Of a stretch of 64,000 nt of DNA, positions 16,728 through 25,061 are shown piece after piece (positions within the stretch are counted from its first letter, which is position 1; every line of letters begins with the position of its first letter). This stretch comes from FEN-1191 sp964528845 (GTDB lineage: Bacteria > Pseudomonadota > Gammaproteobacteria > Steroidobacterales > Steroidobacteraceae). The notes under the pieces were generated by a model. That model had not been told where the DNA came from, did no database searches, and saw only the letters and a list, made by a program, of their open reading frames with translations. The stretch is from the NCBI GenBank assembly GCA_964528845.1, contig CAZGVE010000006.1, positions 1-64,000 on the forward strand. Reading direction: 5' to 3'. The translations under genes were made by a program, and so were the position numbers.

Positions 16728-17234
16728 ATGAGCGTCACCAGCATTCTGACCGCGGTGCAGGATCTGCCCCTCTCGGCGGCGATCCGCGGCGAGGTTGAAG
16801 GCAGCGAGTGGGATTTCGCGATCGTGGAGATCCTGCACGTGCTCGCGCTGGTCGTCGTGTTCGGTGCGATCGCGATGCTGGACCTGCGGCTGATCGGATG
16901 GTCCGCGCGCGGCGCTTCGATCAGGCGGCTGACGGACAACATCGTGCCGGTAACCTGGGTCGCCTGGGGCTGCGCGGCGCTGACCGGCACGGTGCTGTTC
17001 ATGGCCAAGGCGGTGACCTACCTGAACCTGCTGCAGTTCCAGCTCAAGTTCCTGATGATGGCGCTGGCGGCGCTGAACATGCTGGTTTTTCATTTTGGCG
17101 CGTACCGCCGCGTGGCCGACTGGGATACGGCCCCGGTCCCACCAGCCGCCGCGCGAGTGGCCGGAGCCCTGTCGCTCGCGTTCTGGATTGCCGTCGTTTT
17201 CTGCGGGCGCTGGATCGGATTTGCCATCCGGTGA
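16728..17234 (+). CDS. DUF6644-type membrane protein (second copy)
   Basis: A 168-residue membrane protein, paralogous to its upstream neighbour. It shares the helix VEILHVLALVVVFGAIAMLDLRLIG, then a P-x(5)-W and LTG motif, and a helix with FQLKFLMMALAALNMLVFHFG, which adds another buried histidine. The C-terminal helix ends FCGRWIGFAIR. Its TGA overlaps the GTG start of the cytochrome c gene, so the two are translationally coupled; this links the DUF6644 pair to c-type electron transfer. A two-subunit membrane complex is a reasonable inference. Confidence 0.8.
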   Translation: MSVTSILTAVQDLPLSAAIRGEVEGSEWDFAIVEILHVLALVVVFGAIAMLDLRLIGWSARGASIRRLTDNIVPVTWVAWGCAALTGTVLFMAKAVTYLNLLQFQLKFLMMALAALNMLVFHFGAYRRVADWDTAPVPPAAARVAGALSLAFWIAVVFCGRWIGFAIR

Positions 17235-17956
17235 TCCGCCCCCGGCGAGGACTGCTCATCGGACTAGTGCTGCTGCTGGCACTCACCGCCGGCGTCGGAG
17301 CCTTGGCGCAGCGGCGTGGCACCCAGGCGCGCCTGGTGCGCACCGACCCGCAACAGATCCTCAAGGATCCCGCGCTGCTCAAGGAAGCGCTACGACTCGG
17401 AGCGCCGCTCTACCGGCTGCATTGCGCAGCGTGTCATGGGGCCGCGCTGCAGGGGAACCAGGTGCGCGGTGTACCGGATCTCGAACACGGAGCATGGCTG
17501 TACGGCAACGATCCCGTGGATGTCGAGCACACGATTTACTATGGCATCCGCTCCGGGCACCCGAAGGCGCGTAACCTCACGGACATGCCGGCGCTGGTGC
17601 GCACCGGCCAGATCACGGCACAGGATGCGAGCGACGTGGTGGAATTCCTGCTGGGGGTCGCCGGCCGGCCGCATGACGAGGCAGCGGCGCTGCGCGGGCG
17701 GGCGATCTACTACAACAAGGGCAACTGCTTCGATTGCCACGCGCACGACCTGCGCGGAGTCGTGGACTACGGCACTCCGGCGCTGACCGGGCCGGTGTAC
17801 CTGTATGGCGGTGACCGCGCGACGCTGTACCACAGCGTCCTGAACGGGCGCCACGGGGAATGTCCGGCATGGGTCGGCCGGCTCGCTCCGGTGCAGATCC
17901 GTGCGCTGGCACTCTACATGGTGGCGACACCGGGCTCGCGTCCGACAGGTCACTGA
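17231..17956 (+). CDS. Membrane-anchored diheme c-type cytochrome
   Basis: A 241-residue cytochrome starting at a GTG that overlaps the preceding stop (GTGA). An N-terminal membrane anchor (about 7-25, GLLIGLVLLLALTAGVGAL) places the rest in the periplasm. Two CXXCH heme sites are present: LHCAACHGAAL (about residue 62) and NCFDCHAHD (about 170). The first domain has an IYYGIRSGHPKARNLTDMPAL segment supplying a possible distal methionine; the second has a similar LYHSVLNGRHGECPAW stretch. It resembles FixP/CcoP-like or alcohol-dehydrogenase-type tandem cytochromes, but no oxidase or dehydrogenase subunit is nearby. It likely shuttles electrons to or from the DUF6644 proteins. Confidence 0.88.
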   Translation: MIRPRRGLLIGLVLLLALTAGVGALAQRRGTQARLVRTDPQQILKDPALLKEALRLGAPLYRLHCAACHGAALQGNQVRGVPDLEHGAWLYGNDPVDVEHTIYYGIRSGHPKARNLTDMPALVRTGQITAQDASDVVEFLLGVAGRPHDEAAALRGRAIYYNKGNCFDCHAHDLRGVVDYGTPALTGPVYLYGGDRATLYHSVLNGRHGECPAWVGRLAPVQIRALALYMVATPGSRPTGH

Positions 17957-17969
17957 GGCGGGGTAGCGC

Positions 17970-18905
17970 TTGAACGGCGAGGATGCATTCTTCGATGTCT
18001 CGCGGCCTTCCGTGCGCCGCTCGATGATCCTGATGGCGGGGGGAGCGCTGATCGGGCTGCTGATCGCCGGCTACGGGCTGTTCACTGCCAAAGGTACGCG
18101 CTCGCGAGCAGTGCCCCCCGAGGCCGTGGCACTGGTGAACGGGCGCGCGATCCTGCGCAGCGATTTCATGGCGCAGGCCCAGGCGCAGTTCACACTGCCA
18201 TTCGCGCAAACCAGTAGCGCGCAGCGGCGCAAGACGCTCGACGACATGATCGATGAGGAGCTCATGATGCAGCGTGGGCTCGAGATCGACCTGCCCAGCT
18301 ACGATCCGGACGTACGCAATGCGCTCGTTGCCGGCGTTGAACTCGAAGTCAGCGCCGATGCGCTCGCGCAGCAGCCGACCGAAGCGGAGCTGCGACAGTA
18401 CTACCAGGCGCACCAGGATCGCTATTCCTCAGAAGGCGTCATGCAGCTGCGTGACCTCGTGGTGCGAGGCGACGCCGGGCACCCCGTGGGTGCGGCGCGC
18501 GCGGTCGCCAGCGCCGCAGTGGCCGCGCTGCGGCACGGCGCTGGACTGGCGGAGGTCATCCGGCAATACGGGCTCGCCGATTCTGGACGCTTCATGGATG
18601 CCGGCCACGTGGACACGGGGAACCTGTTCCAGTTCGCGGTACGCGCGAAGCTCAATGATGCGCTGTATGCCGCGGCGCTCGCGCTCAAGGATGGGGAAGT
18701 CTCCGATCCGGTCCAGGAGGCGGATGGAGTGCATCTGATCGTGATGGTGCGGCACGAATTTCCGGTCGCGCAGAGCTTCGAGGACGCACAGAACAGGGTA
18801 TTCAGCGACTTCAAGAAGCAAGCACAGGACAAGGTGCTGCAGGCGAATCTCAAATACCTGCACAGCCGTGCGGACATCGCGCTGTCTGCCGAGTTCAGGC
18901 GATGA
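17970..18905 (+). CDS. Membrane-anchored PpiC/SurA-type peptidylprolyl isomerase-like foldase
   Basis: A 311-residue protein beginning at TTG, 13 bases after the cytochrome stop. One membrane helix (about 18-40) is followed by a SurA/PrsA-type N-domain (VALVNGRAILRSDFMAQAQ) and helical chaperone region, then a parvulin-like domain (about 150-265) with MQLRDLVVRGDA, the FMDAGHVDTGNLFQFAVRAKLNDALYAAALALKDGEVSDPV region and HLIVMV. It probably folds or matures a periplasmic partner from the same cluster, such as the cytochrome or the HupE-like protein. Its stop overlaps the next ATG in ATGA. Isomerase activity is not certain. Confidence 0.8.
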   Translation: MNGEDAFFDVSRPSVRRSMILMAGGALIGLLIAGYGLFTAKGTRSRAVPPEAVALVNGRAILRSDFMAQAQAQFTLPFAQTSSAQRRKTLDDMIDEELMMQRGLEIDLPSYDPDVRNALVAGVELEVSADALAQQPTEAELRQYYQAHQDRYSSEGVMQLRDLVVRGDAGHPVGAARAVASAAVAALRHGAGLAEVIRQYGLADSGRFMDAGHVDTGNLFQFAVRAKLNDALYAAALALKDGEVSDPVQEADGVHLIVMVRHEFPVAQSFEDAQNRVFSDFKKQAQDKVLQANLKYLHSRADIALSAEFRR

Positions 18906-20107
18906 TGCGCGCGCGGCACTGGATGCTGCCGCTGCTGCTTGTACTGACCTTCTGGGGCGGGCCGCTCGCTGCCCACACCAAGAGCACGAGTTATTCGAAC
19001 TGGCGCATCGATGGGCGGCTGGTGCACCTGTCGTTTACAGTCCCTTTGCTCGAGAGCGCGCGACTGGCCCTCCCTGGGGAGACCCAACCGCCCAACGAGC
19101 GCCTGGCGCAGTACCTTGGCGAGCACCTCACCGTCACGGCGCTGGGCCAGGATTGCCCGCTGACCGCACCGCCGCGTCCGCTGGCGGCGACTTCCCAGTT
19201 CCGGCGCTTCGAGATGACGTTCCAATGCCCGGGCGCCGCGGGTATCGCGCTGCACTCGGCCGTGTTCTTTGAGCTGGTGCCCTCGCATGTCTCTCTGGCG
19301 CAGATCCAGACCGCGGACGGCAACCTGATCCAGCAGCTGTTCACCAAGGACCACCAGACCCTGCAGACCAGTGGCCGGGACGAGAACATGCGGGATGCCG
19401 GGTTCATGAAGTACGTGCAGATGGGAATCATGCACATCTTCACCGGTGTGGATCACATGTCCTTCCTGCTCGGACTGGTGCTGATCTCGCGGCGCCTGCG
19501 CGATCTGGTGTTCGTCGTGACCGGCTTCACCATCGGACACAGCGCGACCCTGGCACTCGCGGTCACGGGTATCATCCGCCCGCACGCGGAGTTCATCGAT
19601 GCGCTGGTCGCCCTCACGATCGCGATGATCGGTGCCGAGAACATAGCAGTAGCGACGCGCCGTCCCGGCATCGTGGCTGCAAGCGTCGGCGGCGCGCTGC
19701 TGCTGATGGCCGCCGGCAGCTACGCCGGGCTCGGCGGCCTGCCCGCGCTGCTGCTGCTCGGCGCCGGGCTGTTCGCCGCGAACTATCTGATGCTATCGGG
19801 GCACCTGCGCGATGCGGCGCGGCTGCGCATGGTCGTGACCGTGGTGTTCGGACTGATTCACGGCTTCGGGTTCGCCGCCGACCTGCTCGAGCTGCGCCTG
19901 CCAGGTACGCAGCTGCTGAGCATCCTGCTCGGCTTCAATCTGGGGGTTGAGATCGGTCAACTCTCCCTGGTGCTGCTGACGCTGGGACTGGTGGCATTGC
20001 TGGTGCGCATGCGGCTCGCCCTGCCGCGCCCGATTCTCGTCGACACCCTCGCCGCCGGACTGGTCGGGCTCGGAACCTACTGGTTCATCGCGCGCAGTTA
20101 CGCCTGA
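18902..20107 (+). CDS. HupE/UreJ-like membrane protein with N-terminal periplasmic domain
   Basis: A 401-residue protein: signal peptide (ends AAHTKS), a periplasmic beta-rich domain (about 25-165, two cysteines DCPLTAP and FQCPGA), and a seven-helix C-terminal half. The first membrane segment bears HIFTGVDHMSFLLGLVL and the next TGFTIGHSATLAL, both with histidines typical of HupE/UreJ proteins, which move nickel or other divalent metals. FGLIHGFGFAADLLELRLPG is another family signature. The two-domain form is the HupE/UreJ_2 class, found without hydrogenase or urease genes, as here. Metal specificity is unknown. It closes the coupled cluster; 166 bases of apparently gene-free sequence follow. 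Confidence 0.85.
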   Translation: MMRARHWMLPLLLVLTFWGGPLAAHTKSTSYSNWRIDGRLVHLSFTVPLLESARLALPGETQPPNERLAQYLGEHLTVTALGQDCPLTAPPRPLAATSQFRRFEMTFQCPGAAGIALHSAVFFELVPSHVSLAQIQTADGNLIQQLFTKDHQTLQTSGRDENMRDAGFMKYVQMGIMHIFTGVDHMSFLLGLVLISRRLRDLVFVVTGFTIGHSATLALAVTGIIRPHAEFIDALVALTIAMIGAENIAVATRRPGIVAASVGGALLLMAAGSYAGLGGLPALLLLGAGLFAANYLMLSGHLRDAARLRMVVTVVFGLIHGFGFAADLLELRLPGTQLLSILLGFNLGVEIGQLSLVLLTLGLVALLVRMRLALPRPILVDTLAAGLVGLGTYWFIARSYA

Positions 20108-20273
20108 ACGGGGGCGATCCAGGTCTCAGACCGGCCACGCGCCGGTGACGCTCCGCCCGGCCACTGTGACGCAGTCGAACGCCGGGCGGTGCCCGCGGCC
20201 CGAGAATCCCGGGTTTCCGGCAGGGAGTGCCGCGAGAGATGGCGGTCGGAGAGTCAAGTAAGCCCTTGCAGGC

Positions 20274-23200
20274 ATGGCGCAGGCGCGTGTGATGCCTGCC
20301 CCGATGCCCGCGCAAGAGGGTCTGCGGATTGACTCGCTGCACCAGCTGCAGATCCTCGACACGCCGCCAGAGGAGCAGTTTGATGCGCTCACGCGCGCGG
20401 CCGCACTTGCGACTGCGACCCCCGTCGCGCTGCTCAGTCTGGTGGATTCCGACCGGCAGTGGCTCAAGGCGGCCGTAGGCTGGAGCGCGGGCCGGCAGGC
20501 ACCCCGCGCCAGCGCATTCTGCGCTCACACCATCCTCGGAACCGACATCCTCGAGGTCGAGGACGCGAGCCTCGATCCCCGCTTCGGCGACGACCCGCTG
20601 GTAACCGGCCCGACTGCAATCCGCTACTACGCGGGAGCACCGCTCATCCTCAAGGACGGGAGCAGCGTTGGCGCACTGTGCGTTCTCGATCACGTCCCGC
20701 GGCGCATGTCCCGCGACCAGCTCCAGATCCTGCGGGAGCTCGCGCGCTCGGTCGTGAGCGCGCTGGAGCGGCGCAGTGCACTGCGGGGGCGGCGCGATGG
20801 AGCCGATTGGTCCGGCGACAGCGAAACGCACTTCCGCACGCTCAGCGACTGTTCGCCCGTCGGAATCTTCATGTGCGATGCGGCCGGCCGGTACCTGTAC
20901 ACGAACGAGCGCTGGCAGCGCATCAACGCACTGGGCTTCACGCAAACGCTGGGAACCGGCTGGATCCAGAACGTGCATCCCGAGGACCGCGCGCAGGTGC
21001 AGTCAGAATGGACACGCGTGACCGCTCTGGGCGGCGACTTTGCAATGGAATACCGCATCCGGCGCCCTGACGGCTCGGAGCTGCGCGTGAACTGCCGCGC
21101 GCGCGCGGTGCGCGATCCGGCAGGTCGTATCGACTGCTACGCGGGCTCGCTCACCGACATCACCGCCCGGTGGGAAGCCGAGCGGGCGCTGCAGCAGGAG
21201 CGGCGTCGCCTCGGCTTCATCATCGACGGGACGCAGGCAGGAACCTTCGAATGGAACGTGCAGACCGGGGAGATCAGGCTCAACGAACGCTCGGTGCAGA
21301 TGATGGGCTACGAGCCGGCGGAGTACCGGACCATCACGGCGGAAGAGGCCGCGGCGCAGATGAATGCGGAGGACCTGCTGCGCGCGCGCGCCAACATGCA
21401 ACGCCATCTGAACGGGGAGAGCAGGTCGTATGAATGCGAAGTGCGCGTGCGTCGTCGCGACGGGCACTGGTATTGGGAGCTGCAGCGTGCTCGTGTGCAG
21501 ACCTGGACCGCCGATGGACTGCCTGAATGGCTGTGCGGGATTCATCTGGACATCACCGCGCTGAAGCTGCAGGAAGAGGAGCTGCGCAAAAGTCAGCGCT
21601 TCCTGCAGCGCAGCGGCGAGGTCGCCGGTGTTGGCGCCTGGGAAGTCGATCTGCGCACGCAGGAACTCGTCTGGTCGGCAGTGACCTGCCGCATTCATGG
21701 CGTGCCGGTCGGGTACCGGCCGACGGTCGCCCAGGCGATCGAATTCTACGCCCCGGAGGCGCGGCCGTTGATCCAGGCCGCAGTCGAGCGCGCGATCGCG
21801 GACGGAGTCGAATGGGATCTGGAGCTGCCGCTGATCCGCGCCGGCGGTGAGCGCGTCTGGGTGCGCGCGACCGGGGCCGTGGAACAGGAAGACGGCACCG
21901 CGGTACGGCTCGTCGGCGGATTCCAGGACGTCACGGAGTCACGCCGGCTGCGCGCCGAACTCAACGAACAGCACGAGCTGCTGCGCGTCACATTGCAATC
22001 TATTGGCGATGCCGTGATCACGACTGACGTCGCTGGCAAGGTGGCCTGGCTGAACCCGGCGGCCGAGCGCATCACGGGCTGGCCGGAAAGCGAGGCGCGG
22101 GGCCGCGAGCTCGGGCAGGTGTTTCGCGCGCTGCACGAGCATACACGCGAACCCGTTGCGCGCCATTGGGCGGATTGTCTCGAGCACGGCGCGGCGGTCA
22201 GTCGCACCGACGCGCTGATTCTGGTCTCGCGCTCCGGCGAAGAGTTCGGCATCGAGGCCTCGTCCTCGCCGATCCGCAACGAACATGGCACGCTGCTAGG
22301 CGTCGCGCTGGTGCTGCGCGATGTGACCGAGCAGCGCCGTCTTTCTGGTGAATTGCACTACCGCGCAACGCATGATGCGCTGACGGGACTGTTCAATCGC
22401 AGCGAGTTCGAAAGCCGGCTGCGCGGCGTGCTGCAGATGGCGCAGGACGATTCCAGCCAGCATGCGCTGCTTTACATCGACATCGACCGCTTCAAGCTCG
22501 TGAATGATTCCTGTGGCCACTGCGTCGGGGACCAGCTGCTGCAGCAGGTCGGGCGGCTGCTGGCCGGCGCGGTCCGTGCCCAGGATGTGCTCGGCCGGTT
22601 GGGAGGCGATGAATTCGCCGTGATCCTCGAGCACTGTCCGGCCGAGGAGGCACAGCGCGTCGGCGAGCAGATCTGCCAGTCACTCGACGACTTTCGCTTC
22701 CAGCACGAGGGCCGCAGCTTCCGGGTTGGTGCCAGCATTGGCCTGGTGCCGGTCGATCGACGCTGGGAGAGCACCGCCTCGATCCTGCAGGCGGCCGACA
22801 GCTCCTGCTACGCGGCCAAGGACGCGGGCCGCAACCGCCTGCACGCGTGGGTCGATTCCGATACCGTGCTGGAGCGGCGACGCACGGAAATGGAGTGGGC
22901 GATGCGTATCGAGCACGCGCTCGATACCGATGGCTTCACGCTGCATGCGCAACGCATCGAGGCACTCAATGAGCCGGAACCGGGACTGCACGCGGAGGTG
23001 CTGCTGCGCATGGTCGATCCGGGTGGCGCGCTGGTGCCTCCGGGTGCGTTCCTGCCGGCGGCCGAACGATTCCACCTCGCTTCCCGCATCGACCGCTGGG
23101 TCATGGGGCGGACGATCGAGTGGCTGCGCGCGTTGCCGGACGTGCGGGTCATCGACATGCTGGCCATCAATCTTTCCGGCCAGTCGATCGGCGACCGCGC

Positions 23201-23672
23201 GTTTCACCGTCATGCAATCGAAGTGCTGCGCGAAGCGGGCCCGGCCGTCTGCGATCGGGTCTGCTTCGAAATCACCGAAACCGCCGCCGTCACGAACATG
23301 GCCGACGCCAGCTCCTTCGTCGAGCAGCTGCGCCACCTGCGGGTGCGGGTTGCCCTGGACGATTTCGGGGCCGGAGCTTCCTCATTCGGCTACCTGAAGC
23401 ACCTGACGGTCGACTACCTCAAGATCGACGGCCAGTTCATCCGCGACCTGCTGGACGATCCGCTCGATGAGGCGACGGTGCGCTGCTTCGCGGAAGTGGC
23501 CCGAGTAATCGGTGTCGGCACCGTTGCCGAATTCGTCGATGGTCCGCGCATCCTGCAGAAGGTGCGCGACATGGGCATTGATTTCGCCCAGGGGTTCGCG
23601 CTGCACCGTCCTGTGCCGCTGTCTGAACTGCTGGGCACGGTCGTGTCCGCGCACGCAGCGGCCGCCGGTTGA
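20274..23672 (+). CDS. GAF-PAS(x4)-GGDEF-EAL c-di-GMP turnover protein
   Basis: A 1132-residue cytoplasmic signalling protein with no membrane segment. Domains: GAF (about 10-170, opening LHQLQILDTPPEEQFDALTRAA), four PAS/PAC units (about 185-300, 310-425, 435-555, 560-690), GGDEF (about 695-850) and EAL (about 865-1115). The cyclase signature is intact (GGDEF at 777-781). The phosphodiesterase signature reads EVL at 908-910, but INLS, ITET, DDFG, LKID and the late Glu are all kept, so activity is plausible. It should make and/or degrade c-di-GMP in response to cytoplasmic ligands or redox. It is monocistronic. Confidence 0.92.
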   Translation: MAQARVMPAPMPAQEGLRIDSLHQLQILDTPPEEQFDALTRAAALATATPVALLSLVDSDRQWLKAAVGWSAGRQAPRASAFCAHTILGTDILEVEDASLDPRFGDDPLVTGPTAIRYYAGAPLILKDGSSVGALCVLDHVPRRMSRDQLQILRELARSVVSALERRSALRGRRDGADWSGDSETHFRTLSDCSPVGIFMCDAAGRYLYTNERWQRINALGFTQTLGTGWIQNVHPEDRAQVQSEWTRVTALGGDFAMEYRIRRPDGSELRVNCRARAVRDPAGRIDCYAGSLTDITARWEAERALQQERRRLGFIIDGTQAGTFEWNVQTGEIRLNERSVQMMGYEPAEYRTITAEEAAAQMNAEDLLRARANMQRHLNGESRSYECEVRVRRRDGHWYWELQRARVQTWTADGLPEWLCGIHLDITALKLQEEELRKSQRFLQRSGEVAGVGAWEVDLRTQELVWSAVTCRIHGVPVGYRPTVAQAIEFYAPEARPLIQAAVERAIADGVEWDLELPLIRAGGERVWVRATGAVEQEDGTAVRLVGGFQDVTESRRLRAELNEQHELLRVTLQSIGDAVITTDVAGKVAWLNPAAERITGWPESEARGRELGQVFRALHEHTREPVARHWADCLEHGAAVSRTDALILVSRSGEEFGIEASSSPIRNEHGTLLGVALVLRDVTEQRRLSGELHYRATHDALTGLFNRSEFESRLRGVLQMAQDDSSQHALLYIDIDRFKLVNDSCGHCVGDQLLQQVGRLLAGAVRAQDVLGRLGGDEFAVILEHCPAEEAQRVGEQICQSLDDFRFQHEGRSFRVGASIGLVPVDRRWESTASILQAADSSCYAAKDAGRNRLHAWVDSDTVLERRRTEMEWAMRIEHALDTDGFTLHAQRIEALNEPEPGLHAEVLLRMVDPGGALVPPGAFLPAAERFHLASRIDRWVMGRTIEWLRALPDVRVIDMLAINLSGQSIGDRAFHRHAIEVLREAGPAVCDRVCFEITETAAVTNMADASSFVEQLRHLRVRVALDDFGAGASSFGYLKHLTVDYLKIDGQFIRDLLDDPLDEATVRCFAEVARVIGVGTVAEFVDGPRILQKVRDMGIDFAQGFALHRPVPLSELLGTVVSAHAAAAG

Positions 23673-23683
23673 ATCAGCCGGCG
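23663..23683. terminator. Hairpin overlapping convergent stops of the GGDEF-EAL and MFS genes
   Basis: CGCCGG and CCGGCG flank a 9-base centre that contains both stop codons. The stem is 6 bp plus possible inner pairs, without a U-tract. It is a plausible bidirectional transcript end. Confidence 0.35.
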
Positions 23684-24957
23684 AGCAGCGGGCGGCGCGC
23701 GTAGATCCCGAAACCGAAGATGCCGGCGTAACACAGCGCCGGCACGCACAGCGCCATGCGCAGGCCCGCGAGATCCGCTGCCCGGCCCGTGAGCAGCGGC
23801 ACGATCGCGCCGCCCACGATCGCGACGCAGATGATCCCGGATCCTTCTGCGGCGCGCGCGCCCAGCCCCTCCGAGGCCAGGGAGAAGATGGTCGGAAACA
23901 TGATCGAGTTGAAAAGGCCGATCGCGAGCAGCGCGTAGCCGGATACCGCACCGGAGGAGTTTGCGGAGATCAGCAGCAGCATGATCACGCCGCCTGCCAC
24001 GCCGGCCAGCACCTTTCCCGGGGAGTACAGGCGCAGTACGTAGGCGCCGATGAACCGGCCCACCATGGCGCCGCCCCAGTAGTACGGCACGTGTTCCCCC
24101 GCCGCCTGCGCCGGCAGCCCGAGCACGTTCGATTGCATCAGATAGTTCACGATCAGCGAGCCGATCGCGACCTCCGCACCTACGTAAAGGAAGATGCAGC
24201 CGGCGCCGAAGGCGAAGCGCGTGCGCCGCAACAGGTTGAAGGAGGCGAGCACTCCGGCGCGCGGGGCATGGGATTGCGCCAGGCGATCGCGGCGGCGCCA
24301 CACCAGAGCGGCGAGCAGCAGCAGCGCGGCGGCCAGTCCGACGTAGGTGGCGACGATGACGTGCGACGCCTGAGCGCGGAATTGCGTCAGCGCCCCTGCC
24401 GACAGCGTCGAGGGGTCGACCGTGGCGAGCGAGCCCAGGATCAGGATCGAACCGACGTACGGGAAGATCGTGGTGCCCAGGGAATTGAAGGCCTGGGCGA
24501 AGGTCAGGCGGCTGTGTGCGGTATGCGCCGGGCCGAGCAGCGAGATCAGCGGATTGGCAACCACCTGGACCATCGTTATCCCGGAAGCGAGCACGAACAG
24601 TGCCAGCAGAAAGGGCATGAACAATCCAGAGGCCGAGGCGGGTATGAACAGCAGGCAGCCCGCGGCCATGCACAGCAGGCCGATCACGGCGCTGCGCATG
24701 TAGCCGACCCGGTCGACGACCTGCGCGGCCGGCAGCGATACCAGGCAATAGGCCGCGAAGAATGCCGACTGCACCAGCATCACGTCCGTGTACGAGAGCG
24801 TGAACAGGCTCTTGAGCTTCGGAATCAGCACGTCGTTCAGGCTCGTGATGCCGCCGAAAACGAAGAACAGTCCGAACACGAACAGGCGCAGGTCCGAGCC
24901 GCCGGCTCCGGCGGATATCGAAAGCGCGGCCGCTGGCCGCTGGTGCCCGGATTGCAT
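23674..24957 (-). CDS. Sugar MFS transporter, FucP/GluP (FHS) family
   Basis: A 427-residue 12-helix permease. The segments FFVFGGITSLNDVLIPKLKSLFTLSYTDVMLVQ, AQVVDRVGYMRSAVIGL and NPLISLLGPAHTAHSRLTFAQAFNSLGTTIFPYVGS are highly typical of the fucose:H+ symporter / glucose-galactose transporter family, including the conserved N and Q around AQAFNSLG. It should import a hexose or deoxyhexose with protons. It is divergent from an RND pump-glycosidase operon, sharing a 104-base intergenic region, which suggests joint control and that the imported sugar is released by the GH3 enzyme. Substrate not determinable here. Confidence 0.92.
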   Translation of the reverse strand: MQSGHQRPAAALSISAGAGGSDLRLFVFGLFFVFGGITSLNDVLIPKLKSLFTLSYTDVMLVQSAFFAAYCLVSLPAAQVVDRVGYMRSAVIGLLCMAAGCLLFIPASASGLFMPFLLALFVLASGITMVQVVANPLISLLGPAHTAHSRLTFAQAFNSLGTTIFPYVGSILILGSLATVDPSTLSAGALTQFRAQASHVIVATYVGLAAALLLLAALVWRRRDRLAQSHAPRAGVLASFNLLRRTRFAFGAGCIFLYVGAEVAIGSLIVNYLMQSNVLGLPAQAAGEHVPYYWGGAMVGRFIGAYVLRLYSPGKVLAGVAGGVIMLLLISANSSGAVSGYALLAIGLFNSIMFPTIFSLASEGLGARAAEGSGIICVAIVGGAIVPLLTGRAADLAGLRMALCVPALCYAGIFGFGIYARRPLLAG

Positions 24958-25061
24958 CGAAGTCCGCCTGGCTGCTGATTCTGGCCGGGCATATTAGCTT
25001 CCACCGGCTGGGGAGGCGACTGCCCGGTCGACCCGCCAGCGCTGGCCCGTATAATCGGGCC

